From Chromobacterium alkanivorans (GTDB taxonomy: Bacteria > Pseudomonadota > Gammaproteobacteria > Burkholderiales > Chromobacteriaceae), in the NCBI RefSeq assembly GCF_016937655.1, contig NZ_JAFHKL010000008.1:62001-126000 (forward strand): a stretch of DNA of 64,000 bases. Direction: 5' to 3'. The notes below the pieces were generated by a model. The model saw only the letters and a list, made by a program, of their open reading frames with translations. It was not told where the DNA came from and ran no database searches. The position numbers were made by a program, and so were the translations under genes. Positions 34,650 to 43,261 of this stretch are shown one piece after another; positions within the stretch are counted from its first letter, which is position 1, and the number at the start of each line of letters is the position of its first letter.

Positions 34650-35971
34650 GCGCGCCGGCCGCGGCGGGCCGCCCCTGGCGGCTGGCCTGCCTGTGGCTGT
34701 TGTTGCTGGGACCCAGCTTCTTCCTGCTCTACGGCGCGGCCAATCAATACGCGGCCGGCCTGCCGCCGGAGCGGGTGGGCAATGTGGCGATGGCCTGGGA
34801 GCGCGCCATCCCGCTGTGGCCGTGGACCATCGTGCCGTATTGGAGCATAGACCTGCTCTACGGCGTCTCGCTCTTCCTGTGCGCCAGCCGCGCCGAACTC
34901 AATGCCCACGCCAAGCGCCTGCTGGCGGTCACCCTGTTGTCCTGTCTGTGCTTCCTGCTGTTTCCGCTGCGCTTCGGTTTCGAGCGCCCGCCGCTGGACG
35001 GCGTGTTCGGGCGGATGTTCGACCTGCTGATGGGCTTCGACAAACCGTTCAATCAGGCGCCGTCGCTGCACATCGGCCTGCTGCTGGTGCTGTGGCTGCG
35101 CTACTGGCAGCACACGTCGCCGCGCTGGCTCTGGCTGCTGCACGGCTGGTTCGCGCTGATCGGCGTATCGGTGCTGACCACTTGGCAGCACCATTTCTGG
35201 GATGTGCCCAGCGGCTTCGCGCTGGCGGTGCTGGTTTGCTATCTGTGGCCGATGCCGGCGCCGGCGGCGGAGCCCTGGCGCTCGCCCGAGCCCGGCCGCA
35301 GCCGGCGCCTGGGCGCGCGCTACGCGATGGGCGCCGCGCTATTGCTGGCGCTGGCGGCGGCGCTGGGCGGCTGGGGCTGGCTGCTGGCCTGGCCGGCGCT
35401 GGCCTTGGGCGTGCTGACGCTGGCTTATTGGCGGCTGGGCCCGGCCGCCTTGCAAAAGCACGCCGGCCGCCGCCGTTTCGCCGCGCGGGTATTGCTGTGG
35501 CCCTACAGTCTGGCCGCGCGGCTGACGCATGGCTATTTCCTGCGCCGCTTGCCGGGCGCGGAGGAAGTAATCGACGAGGTCTGGCTGGGTCCGGTCAGCG
35601 CCGCTTGCGATGCGCGCTTCGTCGCGGTGCTGGACCTGGCCGCCGAATACGACCGCCAGGCGCCCCAGGCCGCCGCCTACCACAGCCAGCCCTTGCTGGA
35701 CCTGCTGCTGCCGCCGCCGGCGCAGCTGCGGCAGGCGGCGCTGGCCTTGCATCGGCTGCGGACCAGCCATCGCGGACCGCTGCTGGTGCATTGCGCGCTG
35801 GGCTTGACTCGCAGCGCCGTGGTGCTGCTGGCCTGGCTGGTGCTCAGCGGCCGCGCCGACTCGGTGGAGCAGGCGCGCGCGCTGTTGCGGCAGCGCCGCC
35901 AGCGCGTGGAGTTGAGCGATGAGCAATGCGCGGAGCTGGCGCGCCAGTGCGCGCGATTGGAGCCCTTATGA
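34646..35971 (+). CDS. PAP2 phosphatase - dual-specificity phosphatase fusion (YnbD-like)
   Basis: A 441-aa inner-membrane protein. The N-terminal part has several membrane helices with PAP2-like motifs (SLHIGLLLVLW and TWQHHFWDVPSGFAL). Further helices follow, then a C-terminal cytoplasmic dual-specificity/tyrosine phosphatase domain with the active-site loop HCALGLTRS (nucleophile Cys383) and an Asp-containing upstream segment. It starts with GTG at 34646, overlapping the previous stop (GTGA). E. coli YnbD has the same architecture. A role in removing phosphate from phosphatidylglycerophosphate- or phosphoinositide-like products of the YnbA-like enzyme would fit; this is inference. Confidence 0.87.
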   Translation: MSAPAAAGRPWRLACLWLLLLGPSFFLLYGAANQYAAGLPPERVGNVAMAWERAIPLWPWTIVPYWSIDLLYGVSLFLCASRAELNAHAKRLLAVTLLSCLCFLLFPLRFGFERPPLDGVFGRMFDLLMGFDKPFNQAPSLHIGLLLVLWLRYWQHTSPRWLWLLHGWFALIGVSVLTTWQHHFWDVPSGFALAVLVCYLWPMPAPAAEPWRSPEPGRSRRLGARYAMGAALLLALAAALGGWGWLLAWPALALGVLTLAYWRLGPAALQKHAGRRRFAARVLLWPYSLAARLTHGYFLRRLPGAEEVIDEVWLGPVSAACDARFVAVLDLAAEYDRQAPQAAAYHSQPLLDLLLPPPAQLRQAALALHRLRTSHRGPLLVHCALGLTRSAVVLLAWLVLSGRADSVEQARALLRQRRQRVELSDEQCAELARQCARLEPL

Positions 35972-36357
35972 ACGCCGAACTGGCCCAGGCGCGGCTCAGT
36001 GCCGCCATCCTGGCTTCCTGTCGCTGGCTGTGCTGGCCTAGCTGGGGCTTGCTGCTCTTGTTGGCGCTGACGTCGCCGCAATCACGGTGGCTGCCCGCGT
36101 GCGCCGCTGTTGCTTTATGGCAGGCCTGGCTGGGTTGGCGTCTGCAATTGGACGCGGCGCTGTTGCGGGCTTTGGATTCGGCTGGCACTCTTGAGGAGTT
36201 GGACCTGGCCTTGTCGCGACTATTTGGCCGCGACTTGGCCGGCCGCCCGCTGGAGGCGCGGCAGCGAGGCATGGCCCGCTTGCTGCGCGGTTTCCTGCTG
36301 GCGACCGGCTTGTGCTGGCTGCTGTGCCTGGTCGGCTTGTTGGCGGGGCGGGTGTGA
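35968..36357 (+). CDS. Small membrane protein of unknown function, last gene of the lipid operon
   Basis: A 129-aa protein whose ATG overlaps the YnbD-like stop (ATGA), so it is clearly coupled. It has two hydrophobic hairpins: residues about 13-48 (CRWLCWPSWGLLLLLALTSP and ACAAVALWQAWLGW) and about 105-128 (LLATGLCWLLCLVGLLAGRV). A soluble loop between them is rich in Leu, Asp and Glu (RALDSAGTLEELDLALSRLFGRDLAGRPLEARQRG). I do not recognise the family. Its position suggests an accessory membrane subunit. Confidence 0.7.
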   Translation: MNAELAQARLSAAILASCRWLCWPSWGLLLLLALTSPQSRWLPACAAVALWQAWLGWRLQLDAALLRALDSAGTLEELDLALSRLFGRDLAGRPLEARQRGMARLLRGFLLATGLCWLLCLVGLLAGRV

Positions 36358-36398
36358 ATAATAAGAAGATTCAAAGTCGTGGGAAGAGGAGAACCGTG

Positions 36399-36608
36399 AT
36401 GAGCAAGAGAGCATGGTATGGCGGGGCGGTCTGCGCCTTGCTGGCCGCAGGCGGCGTGGCCTGGCTGGGGCTGATGCTGGCGGGATTCGGCGCGTCCGGC
36501 GGCAATGGCAACACGTCGGAGTGGCCGTTTGTGCTGGCCAAGGCCTTGGGTTTTGCGGGCTTGGCGATGTTTGTGTGTGGCTTGGTGGCCTGCAAGGAAG
36601 CCAATTAA
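36399..36608 (+). CDS. Small two-helix membrane protein, unknown
   Basis: A 69-aa protein with two predicted membrane helices (WYGGAVCALLAAGGVAWLGLMLA and FVLAKALGFAGLAMFVCGLVAC) linked by a Gly/Asn-rich turn. The ATG at 36399 is preceded by a good site (AGAGGAGAA, 36385-36393). It is 41 bp after the lipid operon and may be its last cistron, since a terminator follows. I do not recognise it. Confidence 0.65.
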   Translation: MSKRAWYGGAVCALLAAGGVAWLGLMLAGFGASGGNGNTSEWPFVLAKALGFAGLAMFVCGLVACKEAN

Positions 36609-36625
36609 GCATGGGATGAGAATGG

Positions 36626-36657
36626 ACGGGGCGGCAGGCTAAGGCTTGCCGCCCCGT
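36626..36657 (+). terminator. Terminator after the lipid operon
   Basis: An 11-bp stem ACGGGGCGGCA (36626-36636) / TGCCGCCCCGT (36647-36657) with a 10-nt loop, followed by TCGTCGTCTC. The U tract is weak, but the stem is very stable and correctly placed. Confidence 0.6.
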
Positions 36658-36668
36658 TCGTCGTCTCA

Positions 36669-36808
36669 GAGCCTGTTCATAATCTGCTGCGCTGCGGCGA
36701 TACGGCGTTGAAACCCGCTTCGAAATGCTCATGTACCACGTGTACATTCCGCTTTCTCAGCCGTTTTCGCCTTGTCTCGCTCTTGCTCGCGAGATTTTGA
36801 ACAGGCTC
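36669..36808 (+). mobile_element. IS5-type palindromic mini-element R6 (MITE)
   Basis: A 140-bp copy with ends GAGCCTGTTCATAATC and GATTTTGAACAGGCTC, flanked on both sides by TCA (36666-36668 and 36809-36811). The central dyad is ATGTACCACGTGTACAT. The right TCA is the stop codon (TGA) of the fused permease gene on the minus strand. Confidence 0.88.
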
Positions 36809-38374
36809 TCAGCCCATGCGCCGCCGCAGCGCGCGGCTCAGCTGTTCCACGCCCCAGGACAAGGCCACCATGGCCAGGATGACGGCGGCGGCGGCCTGCT
36901 GCTGGAACAAGGACAGCGCCAGGTAGAGTTGTTGGCCCAGGCCGCCGGCGCCGACGATGCCGAGCACGGTGGCGATGCGGATATTGTTTTCCCAGCGGTA
37001 CAGCGTATAGGCCAGCCACTGGCTGGCGACCACGGGCAGCGGCCCGTAGCAGAAGGCGGCGACGCGGCCGGCGCCGGCGTGCAGCAGCGCCTGCTCCGCC
37101 TGCGGCGGCGCGTTTTCCAGCGTTTCCGCGAACAGGCGGCCCAGCACGCCGGCGGTGTGCAGCGCCAGCGCCAGCACGCCGGCGGCCGGCCCCAGGCCCA
37201 GCGCCAACACCGCCAGCGCCGCCCACAGCAGATCCGGAATGCCGCGCAGCGCGTTCAGCAACAGCCGCGTCGCACGCTTGGCGGCGGCGCCCAGCCGGCC
37301 GGCGGCGGGCAAGGCCAGCGGCATCGCCAGCAAGGCGGCCAGCACCGTGCCCAGCGCCGACATCGCCAGGGTTTCCACCACGCCTTGCCCCAACTGCCGC
37401 AAGGCGGCGGCGGAGAAGTCCGGCGGCAGGAACTCCATGGCGAAGCGCGGCAGGCCGCGCCAGTCGAAGCCGTTGGCGCGCCAGTCCGGCCACAGCCAGA
37501 GCAGGCTGAAGGCGGCCAGCGCGCCGCCGGCCAGCAACAGCCGGCCGCCGCCGTCGCGCTCCAGCGCGCGCCGCGACCAGCGGCTGACGCCTTCGCTCAA
37601 GCCCACCAGCAGCAGAAACACCAAGAGCAGGGTGGCGACTTCGCCGCCGTTGAGCATTTTCAGGCTGCTGTCCAGCAACTGGCCGATGCCGCCGGCGCCG
37701 ACGAAGCCCATCACCGCCGACGCGCGGATCGCGCATTCCCAGCGGTAGACGCTGTAACTGATCAATTCCGGCAGCGCCTGCGGCCACAGCGCCCAGCACA
37801 GCCGCTGCCAGCGGCTGGCCCCGGCGGCCGCCAGCGCCTGCGCCGGCGCGCGCGGCTGGGATTCCAGGATTTCCGCGTAGACCTTGCCCAGCATGCCGCC
37901 GTAGGCCAGGCCCAGCGCCAGCACCGCCGGCAGGCTGCCCAGGCCGGCGGCGCGGACGAAGAGCAGCGCCCAGACGATGTCCGGCACGCCGCGCAGCCAC
38001 ACCATCAGCCCGCGCAGCAGGCTTTGCGCCGCCAGCGCGGCGCGGCTCGGCCGGGCGGCGGTCAGTTGGTGATCGTCCAGCGCGCGGCTGGTGGCGAAGG
38101 CCAGCGGCGCGCCCAGCAGCATGGCCAGCAGCAGGCCGGCGCTGGCCACCGCCAAGGTGGTGGCGGTTTCCTTCGCGACTTCTCTCAGGAAATCGCCGTC
38201 GTGGGCCGGCGGCAGAAAGCCGGCGGCGAAGCGCGCCAGGCCTAGCCAGGTGTCGCCGTTGAGCAGGGTGCCCAGCGTGAATTGGGTGAGCGGCAGCGTG
38301 GGCAGCAGCAAGGCCAGGGTCAGCAGCAGCCAGCCCAGCCGCGCGCGCGCGGCCGGGTCGCGCGGCTTCAGCAT
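36809..38374 (-). CDS. Fused double permease of a phosphonate/selenate-type ABC transporter (PhnE-PhnE)
   Basis: A 521-aa inner-membrane protein made of two tandem PhnE-like permease units. Unit 1 (about 1-265) and unit 2 (about 280-521) each end with similar blocks: ISYSVYRWECAIRASAVMGFVGAGGIGQ and LAYTLYRWENNIRIATVLGIVGAGGLGQ. Each has its own EAA-type loop (QALAAAGASRWQRLCWALWPQALPE and QALLHAGAGRVAAFCYGPLPVVASQ). Normally two separate chains dimerise; here both halves are in one polypeptide. The start at 38374 overlaps the ATPase gene by 7 nt. The stop is the target triplet of element R6. Confidence 0.86.
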   Translation of the reverse strand: MLKPRDPAARARLGWLLLTLALLLPTLPLTQFTLGTLLNGDTWLGLARFAAGFLPPAHDGDFLREVAKETATTLAVASAGLLLAMLLGAPLAFATSRALDDHQLTAARPSRAALAAQSLLRGLMVWLRGVPDIVWALLFVRAAGLGSLPAVLALGLAYGGMLGKVYAEILESQPRAPAQALAAAGASRWQRLCWALWPQALPELISYSVYRWECAIRASAVMGFVGAGGIGQLLDSSLKMLNGGEVATLLLVFLLLVGLSEGVSRWSRRALERDGGGRLLLAGGALAAFSLLWLWPDWRANGFDWRGLPRFAMEFLPPDFSAAALRQLGQGVVETLAMSALGTVLAALLAMPLALPAAGRLGAAAKRATRLLLNALRGIPDLLWAALAVLALGLGPAAGVLALALHTAGVLGRLFAETLENAPPQAEQALLHAGAGRVAAFCYGPLPVVASQWLAYTLYRWENNIRIATVLGIVGAGGLGQQLYLALSLFQQQAAAAVILAMVALSWGVEQLSRALRRRMG

Positions 38375-39165
38375 TGCAAGCCTCTCAGCGCGGCCGCCGC
38401 CGCGGGCGTTTCCGTCGCGGCCTCGGGCGCGTCGCCGGCGTAGAGTTCGGTCAGCCGCGCGGAGTCGACCTGTTCGCGCGGCAGATCGAAGGCGACGGCG
38501 CCGTCGCGCAGGCCGATGATGCGCGGGAAGTGCTCCAGCGCCAGTTGCACCGAGTGCAGGCTGACCAATAGGGTGGCGCCGCGCGCGCGCGCGTCTTCGC
38601 ACAGCAGGCGTATGCTGTCGTCGGCCAGCCTGGGGTCCAGCGCCGACACCGGCTCGTCGGCCAGCAACAGTTCCGGGCGCTGGTACAGCGCGCGGGCGAT
38701 GCCGACGCGCTGGCGTTGGCCGCCGGACAACTGCTCGCAGCGCTGCCACAGCTTGTCGGCCAGGCCCAGCCGTTCCAGCTCGGCGGCGACGCCGGCGGCG
38801 TCGTCCGGCCACAGCAGGCGGCGCAAGGCCGCCAGTTCGCCGCTGTGGCCCAGCCGGCCGGCGGCCACTGCGTGGATCACCCGCTGGCGCGGCGGCAGCG
38901 GCGGCGCCTGGTAGACGCTGCCGATGCGCGCGCGCAAGGCGCGCAGGGCGCGACGCGGCAGGCGCCAGGGATCGTCGCCCAGCAGCCGGACCGCGCCGGC
39001 GTCCGGGCGCAGGCCGGTGTTGGCCAGCAGCAGCAGCGAGCTCTTGCCGGCGCCGGACGGGCCGATCAGGGCAGCCTGTTCGCCGGCGGCCAGCCGCAGC
39101 TCGATGTCGCGCAGGATGGCGGCGCCGCCCAGCTTCAGGCCGGCGCCGTGCAGCTCCAGGCTCAC
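38368..39165 (-). CDS. ABC transporter ATP-binding protein (PhnC-like)
   Basis: A 265-aa ATPase with Walker A GPSGAGKSS (about 35-43), signature LSGGQRQRVGIARAL (about 145-159), Walker B LLLADEPVSALDP and the switch His in LVSLHSVQLAL. It energises the fused permease encoded immediately downstream. The frame overlaps both the binding-protein gene (4 nt) and the permease gene (7 nt), showing a coupled operon. Confidence 0.9.
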   Translation of the reverse strand: MSLELHGAGLKLGGAAILRDIELRLAAGEQAALIGPSGAGKSSLLLLANTGLRPDAGAVRLLGDDPWRLPRRALRALRARIGSVYQAPPLPPRQRVIHAVAAGRLGHSGELAALRRLLWPDDAAGVAAELERLGLADKLWQRCEQLSGGQRQRVGIARALYQRPELLLADEPVSALDPRLADDSIRLLCEDARARGATLLVSLHSVQLALEHFPRIIGLRDGAVAFDLPREQVDSARLTELYAGDAPEAATETPAAAAALRGLQC

Positions 39166-40004
39166 TTCAGCAGCCCGGCGGCCGTGGCGGCGGCTTCTAT
39201 GCCCTGGTAGTTGTCCGGCTTGGTGGGGATGAAGCGGCTGGCGCGTTGCAGGTCCAGCACGGCTTTCTGATCAGGATTCTTGGCGTCCAGCTTGAGGAAG
39301 GCCTGGCGGATCTTGTCCTGCAAGCCCTTGTCCATGCTGCCGCGCACCGTCCAGTTGTAGTCGTAGTAGGGCGGGGTGGTGGCGATCACGCGCACCTTGG
39401 CGCTGTCCACCTTCTTGCTTTCCACCAGCTTCTGCCACACCGAGCTGTTCAGCACCCCGGCTTCCACCTTGCCGGCGGCCACCCAGGCCACGGTGGCGTC
39501 GTGGGCGCCGGAGTAGGCGACGTTCTTGAAGAAGCTCTCCGGCTTGATGCCGTCCTTCTGCATGAAGTAGCGCGGCATCAGGTGGCCGGAGGTGGAGGAG
39601 GCGGAGCCGAAGGCGAAGCTGTCGCCCTTCAACTCCTTCAGGCTCTTGGCCGGGCCGGAGGTGATGAAGGTGGAGGTGAACTTGCTGTCCTCCTCGCGCT
39701 GCACCAGCGGCACCACCTTGCCGCGCTGGCTCGCCTGCACATAGGTGAAGCCGCCCAGCCAGGCCAGGTCCAGCTTGTCCGAGGTCAGCGCGGTGACCAC
39801 GCCGGCGTAGTCCGACACCGGCACGAACTGCACCTTCATGCCCAGTTCTTTTTCCAGATACTGGCCCAGCGGCGCGAACTTGCGCTGCAGCTCGGTGGGC
39901 GATTCGTCGGGAATGGCGGAAACCTTGAGCACGGTCTGGGCGGCGTTGGCTAGGGTGGCGGCGGCCAGCAGCGCGCCGGCCAGCGTCAGTTTGATGGCGG
40001 TCAT
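39162..40004 (-). CDS. PhnD-family periplasmic binding protein (phosphonate or putative selenate)
   Basis: A 280-aa exported protein from the ATG at 40004, which has a GAGGAG site just upstream. The signal peptide is about 1-21 (AATLANA then AQTVL). The N-terminus VSAIPDESPTELQRKFAPLGQYLEKELGMKVQFVPVSDYAGVV and the segment LDLAWLGGFTYVQA are typical of the PhnD superfamily. To my recollection they are closest to the subgroup annotated as putative selenate-binding protein. Without selenium genes or C-P lyase genes nearby the substrate stays open. Confidence 0.85.
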   Translation of the reverse strand: MTAIKLTLAGALLAAATLANAAQTVLKVSAIPDESPTELQRKFAPLGQYLEKELGMKVQFVPVSDYAGVVTALTSDKLDLAWLGGFTYVQASQRGKVVPLVQREEDSKFTSTFITSGPAKSLKELKGDSFAFGSASSTSGHLMPRYFMQKDGIKPESFFKNVAYSGAHDATVAWVAAGKVEAGVLNSSVWQKLVESKKVDSAKVRVIATTPPYYDYNWTVRGSMDKGLQDKIRQAFLKLDAKNPDQKAVLDLQRASRFIPTKPDNYQGIEAAATAAGLLK

Positions 40005-40054
40005 GGGGACTCCTCTATTCATCACGGACCAAAAGCCGCCAGGGCGGGCGGCTC

Positions 40055-40083
40055 AAAAAAGGCCAGTCGTTAAGACTGGCCTT
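40055..40083 (-). terminator. Rho-independent terminator of lgt
   Basis: Read on the minus strand, AAGGCCAGTC (40083-40074) pairs with GACTGGCCTT (40068-40059) around a 5-nt loop and runs into six U residues (40060-40055). This is a textbook intrinsic terminator between lgt and the transporter operon. Confidence 0.9.
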
Positions 40084-40138
40084 GGGGGCGGCGAGCCATG
40101 GCCCGCCGCGCATGGAAAGTATTCTAGCCTAGCTCGGC

Positions 40139-40990
40139 TCAGGCCGCCTTGCGCCGGCCGAACAGGTAGAACAGCGCCAGGCCGATCACGATCATCGGCA
40201 GGCTCAGCCACTGGCCCATGCTGATCACGTCGGACTGGCCGAAGATGCCGGCGTCCGGGGTGCGGAAGAATTCGCTGCCGAAGCGCGCCAGGCCGTAGCC
40301 GATCAGGAACAGCGCCGACACCCGGCCGCGGACGCGGGTCTTGGCGCTGAACCACCACAGCAGCGCGAACAGCGCCAGGCCTTCCAGCGCGAACTCGTAG
40401 AGCTGCGACGGGTGACGCGGCAGGCCGCCGTACTGGAGCAGGGTCACCATCAGGTCGGACGACTGCTGCGCCTGGATCAGATCGTCCATCTTGGCCTGCG
40501 GGAACAGCATCGCCCACGGCAGCTTGGGATCGGCCACCCGGCCCCACAGCTCGCCGTTGATGAAGTTGCCGATGCGGCCGGCGGCCAGACCCAGCGGCAC
40601 CAGCGGCGCGATGAAGTCGGTGACTTCCCAGAAGCTGCGGCCGTGCTTGCGCGCGAACAGCGCCACGCCGATCAAGACGCCGATGAAGCCGCCGTGGAAG
40701 GACATGCCGCCTTTCCACACCATCAGAATCTCCAGCGGGTGGCTAAGATAATAGCCGGGCTGGTAGAACAGCACTTCGCCCAGGCGGCCGCCCAGCACCA
40801 CGCCGACGGCGCCGTACATTAGCAGATCGTCCAGCAGTTTGGAGGTCAAGAAGGCGTGGCCGCGCTTGATGCGGTAATTGCCCAGAATCAGGAAGCTGGC
40901 GAAGCCCAGCAAATACATCAGGCCGTACCAGTGAATGGCCAGCGGGCCCAATTGGATGGCCACGGGGTCGAACTGCGGATGAATGATCAT
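40139..40990 (-). CDS. lgt: Prolipoprotein diacylglyceryl transferase
   Basis: First enzyme of lipoprotein maturation; it transfers diacylglyceryl from phosphatidylglycerol to the lipobox cysteine. The 283-aa polytopic inner-membrane protein has seven predicted helices. The essential block [19 protein letters not shown] (about 138-156), the [11 protein letters not shown] segment (about 99-109) and an N-terminal [11 protein letters not shown] (about 20-30) are present. It has its own terminator and is divergent from ilvD, with about 200 bp between. Confidence 0.96.
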   Translation of the reverse strand: MIIHPQFDPVAIQLGPLAIHWYGLMYLLGFASFLILGNYRIKRGHAFLTSKLLDDLLMYGAVGVVLGGRLGEVLFYQPGYYLSHPLEILMVWKGGMSFHGGFIGVLIGVALFARKHGRSFWEVTDFIAPLVPLGLAAGRIGNFINGELWGRVADPKLPWAMLFPQAKMDDLIQAQQSSDLMVTLLQYGGLPRHPSQLYEFALEGLALFALLWWFSAKTRVRGRVSALFLIGYGLARFGSEFFRTPDAGIFGQSDVISMGQWLSLPMIVIGLALFYLFGRRKAA

Positions 40991-41187
40991 TTGTCAGCCG
41001 TGTGCGTTTGCGGTAAAAGAATGTGGACGGATTATATGGGAAAGCGTTCCCACGCGTCGCGCGGCCCACCCGCCGCCCGGCGCATTTTTGCCTTGAGCTC
41101 CCCGGCACCCGGAGCCAGGCGGCCTGGTTTTAAGCCAAACCGGGCCTGGAGCGCCTTTCCGCCCATGTAGAGATTAAGGAATCAGCA

Positions 41188-43041
41188 ATGCCCCAATACC
41201 GCTCCCGCACTTCCACCGCCGGCCGCAATATGGCGGGTGCCCGCGCCCTATGGCGCGCCACCGGCATGAAGGACGACGACTTCGGCAAGCCCATCATCGC
41301 CATCGCCAACAGCTTCACCCAGTTCGTGCCCGGCCATGTGCACCTGCACAATATGGGCCAGCTGGTGGCGCGGGAAATCGAACGCGCCGGCGGCGTGGCC
41401 AAGGAATTCAACACCATCGCCATCGACGACGGCATCGCCATGGGCCACGGCGGCATGCTTTACAGCCTGCCCAGCCGCGACCTGATCGCCGACAGCGTGG
41501 AATACATGGTCAACGCCCACTGCGCCGACGCGCTGGTGTGCATCTCCAACTGCGACAAGATCACCCCCGGCATGCTGATGGCCGCGATGCGCCTGAACAT
41601 CCCGGTGGTGTTCGTCTCCGGCGGCCCGATGGAGGCCGGCAAGGTGCAGTGGGGCAACGACATCCGCAAGCTGGACTTGGTGGACGCGATGGTGGAGGCC
41701 GCCAACAGCGCGGTGTCCAACGAGGACGTCGAGCGCGTGGAGCGCTCCGCCTGTCCCACCTGCGGCTCCTGCTCCGGCATGTTCACCGCCAACTCCATGA
41801 ACTGCCTGACCGAGGCGCTGGGCCTGTCCCTGCCCGGCAACGGCAGCCTGGTGGCCACGCACGCTGACCGCAAGGAATTGTTCCTGCGCGCCGGCCGGCT
41901 GATCGTGGACATCACCAAGCGCCATTACGAACAGGACGACGCCAGCCTGCTGCCGCGCGCCATCGCCACCAAGGCCGCGTTCGAGAACGCGATGAGCCTG
42001 GACGTGGCCATGGGCGGCTCCACCAATACCGTGCTGCACCTGCTGGCGGCGGCGCAGGAAGCCGGCGTGGACTTCAAGATGGCCGACATCGACCGCATCT
42101 CGCGCTCGGTGCCGTGTCTGGCCAAGGTGGCGCCGGCCACCCAGAAATACCATATGGAAGACGTGCACCGCGCCGGCGGCGTGGTGGCCATCCTGGCCGA
42201 GCTGGACCGCGCCGGCCTGATCCGCCGCGAGGTGCCCACCGTGCACAGCGCCACGCTGGGCGAGGCGCTGGAAGCCTGGGACATCTGCCGCCACGGCGAA
42301 GACAGCGAGGCGCGGCGCTTTTACCGCGCGGCGCCGGGCGGGGTGCCCACCACCATCGCCTTCTCGCAATCCATGCGCTACCCGACGGTGGACGACGACC
42401 GCGCAGAAGGCTGCATTCGCGACCGCGAACACGCCTATTCCCAGGACGGCGGCCTGGCGGTGCTGGCCGGCAATATCGCCGAGCGCGGCTGCATCGTCAA
42501 AACCGCCGGCGTCGACGACTCCATCCTCAAGTTCAACGGCCGCGCCCGCATCTTCGAAAGCCAGGACGCGGCGGTGGAAGCCATCCTGGCCGACCGCATC
42601 GTGGCCGGCGACGTGGTGGTGATCCGCTACGAAGGCCCCAAGGGCGGCCCGGGCATGCAGGAAATGCTGTATCCCACCAGCTATCTGAAATCCAAGGGCC
42701 TGGGCAAGGAGTGCGCCTTGCTGACCGACGGCCGCTTCTCCGGCGGCACTTCCGGCTTGTCCATCGGCCATGTGTCGCCGGAAGCGGCCGAGGGCGGCGC
42801 CATCGGCCTGGTGGAAGAGGGCGACCGCATCGAGATCGACATCCCCGGCCGCAGCATCCGCCTGGCGCTCAGCGACGAGACGCTGGCGGCGCGGCGCGCG
42901 GCGATGGAGGCCAAGGGCCGCGACGCCTGGAAGCCGCTGGGCCGCGACCGCGTGGTCAGCCCGGCCTTGCGCGCCTACGCGGCGATGACCACCAGCGCCG
43001 ACACCGGCGCGGTGCGTGACGTGACGCAAGTCGAGAAGTGA
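41188..43041 (+). CDS. ilvD: Dihydroxy-acid dehydratase
   Basis: Iron-sulfur enzyme of valine, leucine and isoleucine synthesis. The protein is 617 aa. Cluster cysteines are seen at Cys122 ([11 protein letters not shown]) and Cys195 ([11 protein letters not shown]); there is no Cys near residue 49, where [2Fe-2S] members carry one, so it is probably the oxygen-sensitive E. coli-like [4Fe-4S] type (inference). The C-terminal active-site segment [22 protein letters not shown] is intact. It is monocistronic, with a terminator following. Confidence 0.97.
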   Translation: MPQYRSRTSTAGRNMAGARALWRATGMKDDDFGKPIIAIANSFTQFVPGHVHLHNMGQLVAREIERAGGVAKEFNTIAIDDGIAMGHGGMLYSLPSRDLIADSVEYMVNAHCADALVCISNCDKITPGMLMAAMRLNIPVVFVSGGPMEAGKVQWGNDIRKLDLVDAMVEAANSAVSNEDVERVERSACPTCGSCSGMFTANSMNCLTEALGLSLPGNGSLVATHADRKELFLRAGRLIVDITKRHYEQDDASLLPRAIATKAAFENAMSLDVAMGGSTNTVLHLLAAAQEAGVDFKMADIDRISRSVPCLAKVAPATQKYHMEDVHRAGGVVAILAELDRAGLIRREVPTVHSATLGEALEAWDICRHGEDSEARRFYRAAPGGVPTTIAFSQSMRYPTVDDDRAEGCIRDREHAYSQDGGLAVLAGNIAERGCIVKTAGVDDSILKFNGRARIFESQDAAVEAILADRIVAGDVVVIRYEGPKGGPGMQEMLYPTSYLKSKGLGKECALLTDGRFSGGTSGLSIGHVSPEAAEGGAIGLVEEGDRIEIDIPGRSIRLALSDETLAARRAAMEAKGRDAWKPLGRDRVVSPALRAYAAMTTSADTGAVRDVTQVEK

Positions 43042-43084
43042 ACGGCGAGAAGTGAACGCGGGCAGTTCTGCCCCCTGCGTGAAG

Positions 43085-43110
43085 AACGGCGGCCTTGGCC
43101 GCCGTTTTCT
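43085..43110 (+). terminator. Rho-independent terminator of ilvD
   Basis: AACGGCGGCC (43085-43094) pairs with GGCCGCCGTT (43097-43106) and is followed by TTCT. The stem is strong and the T run short. Element R7 begins 9 bp later. Confidence 0.8.
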
Positions 43111-43118
43111 TTGGCTAA

Positions 43119-43261
43119 GAACCTGTTTACGATCTGCTGCGCGTCGTGAAACGTGTCTCGGTGAGTGCAACTTCGAAATGCTCATGTACCGTATGTACAC
43201 TCCGCTTTCTCCGCTGTTTTCGCCTTGTCTCGCCTTAGCTCGCGAGATCGTAAACACGTTC
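43119..43261 (+). mobile_element. IS5-type palindromic mini-element R7 (MITE)
   Basis: A 143-bp copy with ends GAACCTGTTTACGATC and GATCGTAAACACGTTC, flanked by TAA on both sides (43116-43118 and 43262-43264). The central dyad is altered to ATGTACCGTATGTACA. On the minus strand the LysR gene stop codon TAG is built from two bases of the flanking triplet plus the terminal G of the element. Confidence 0.88.

Noticed and set aside
36725-36808. Recurring short peptides such as LMYHVYIPLSQ in frames over several intergenic regions
   Set aside because: They arise only because the same palindromic element is repeated; there is no start context or conserved coding potential.
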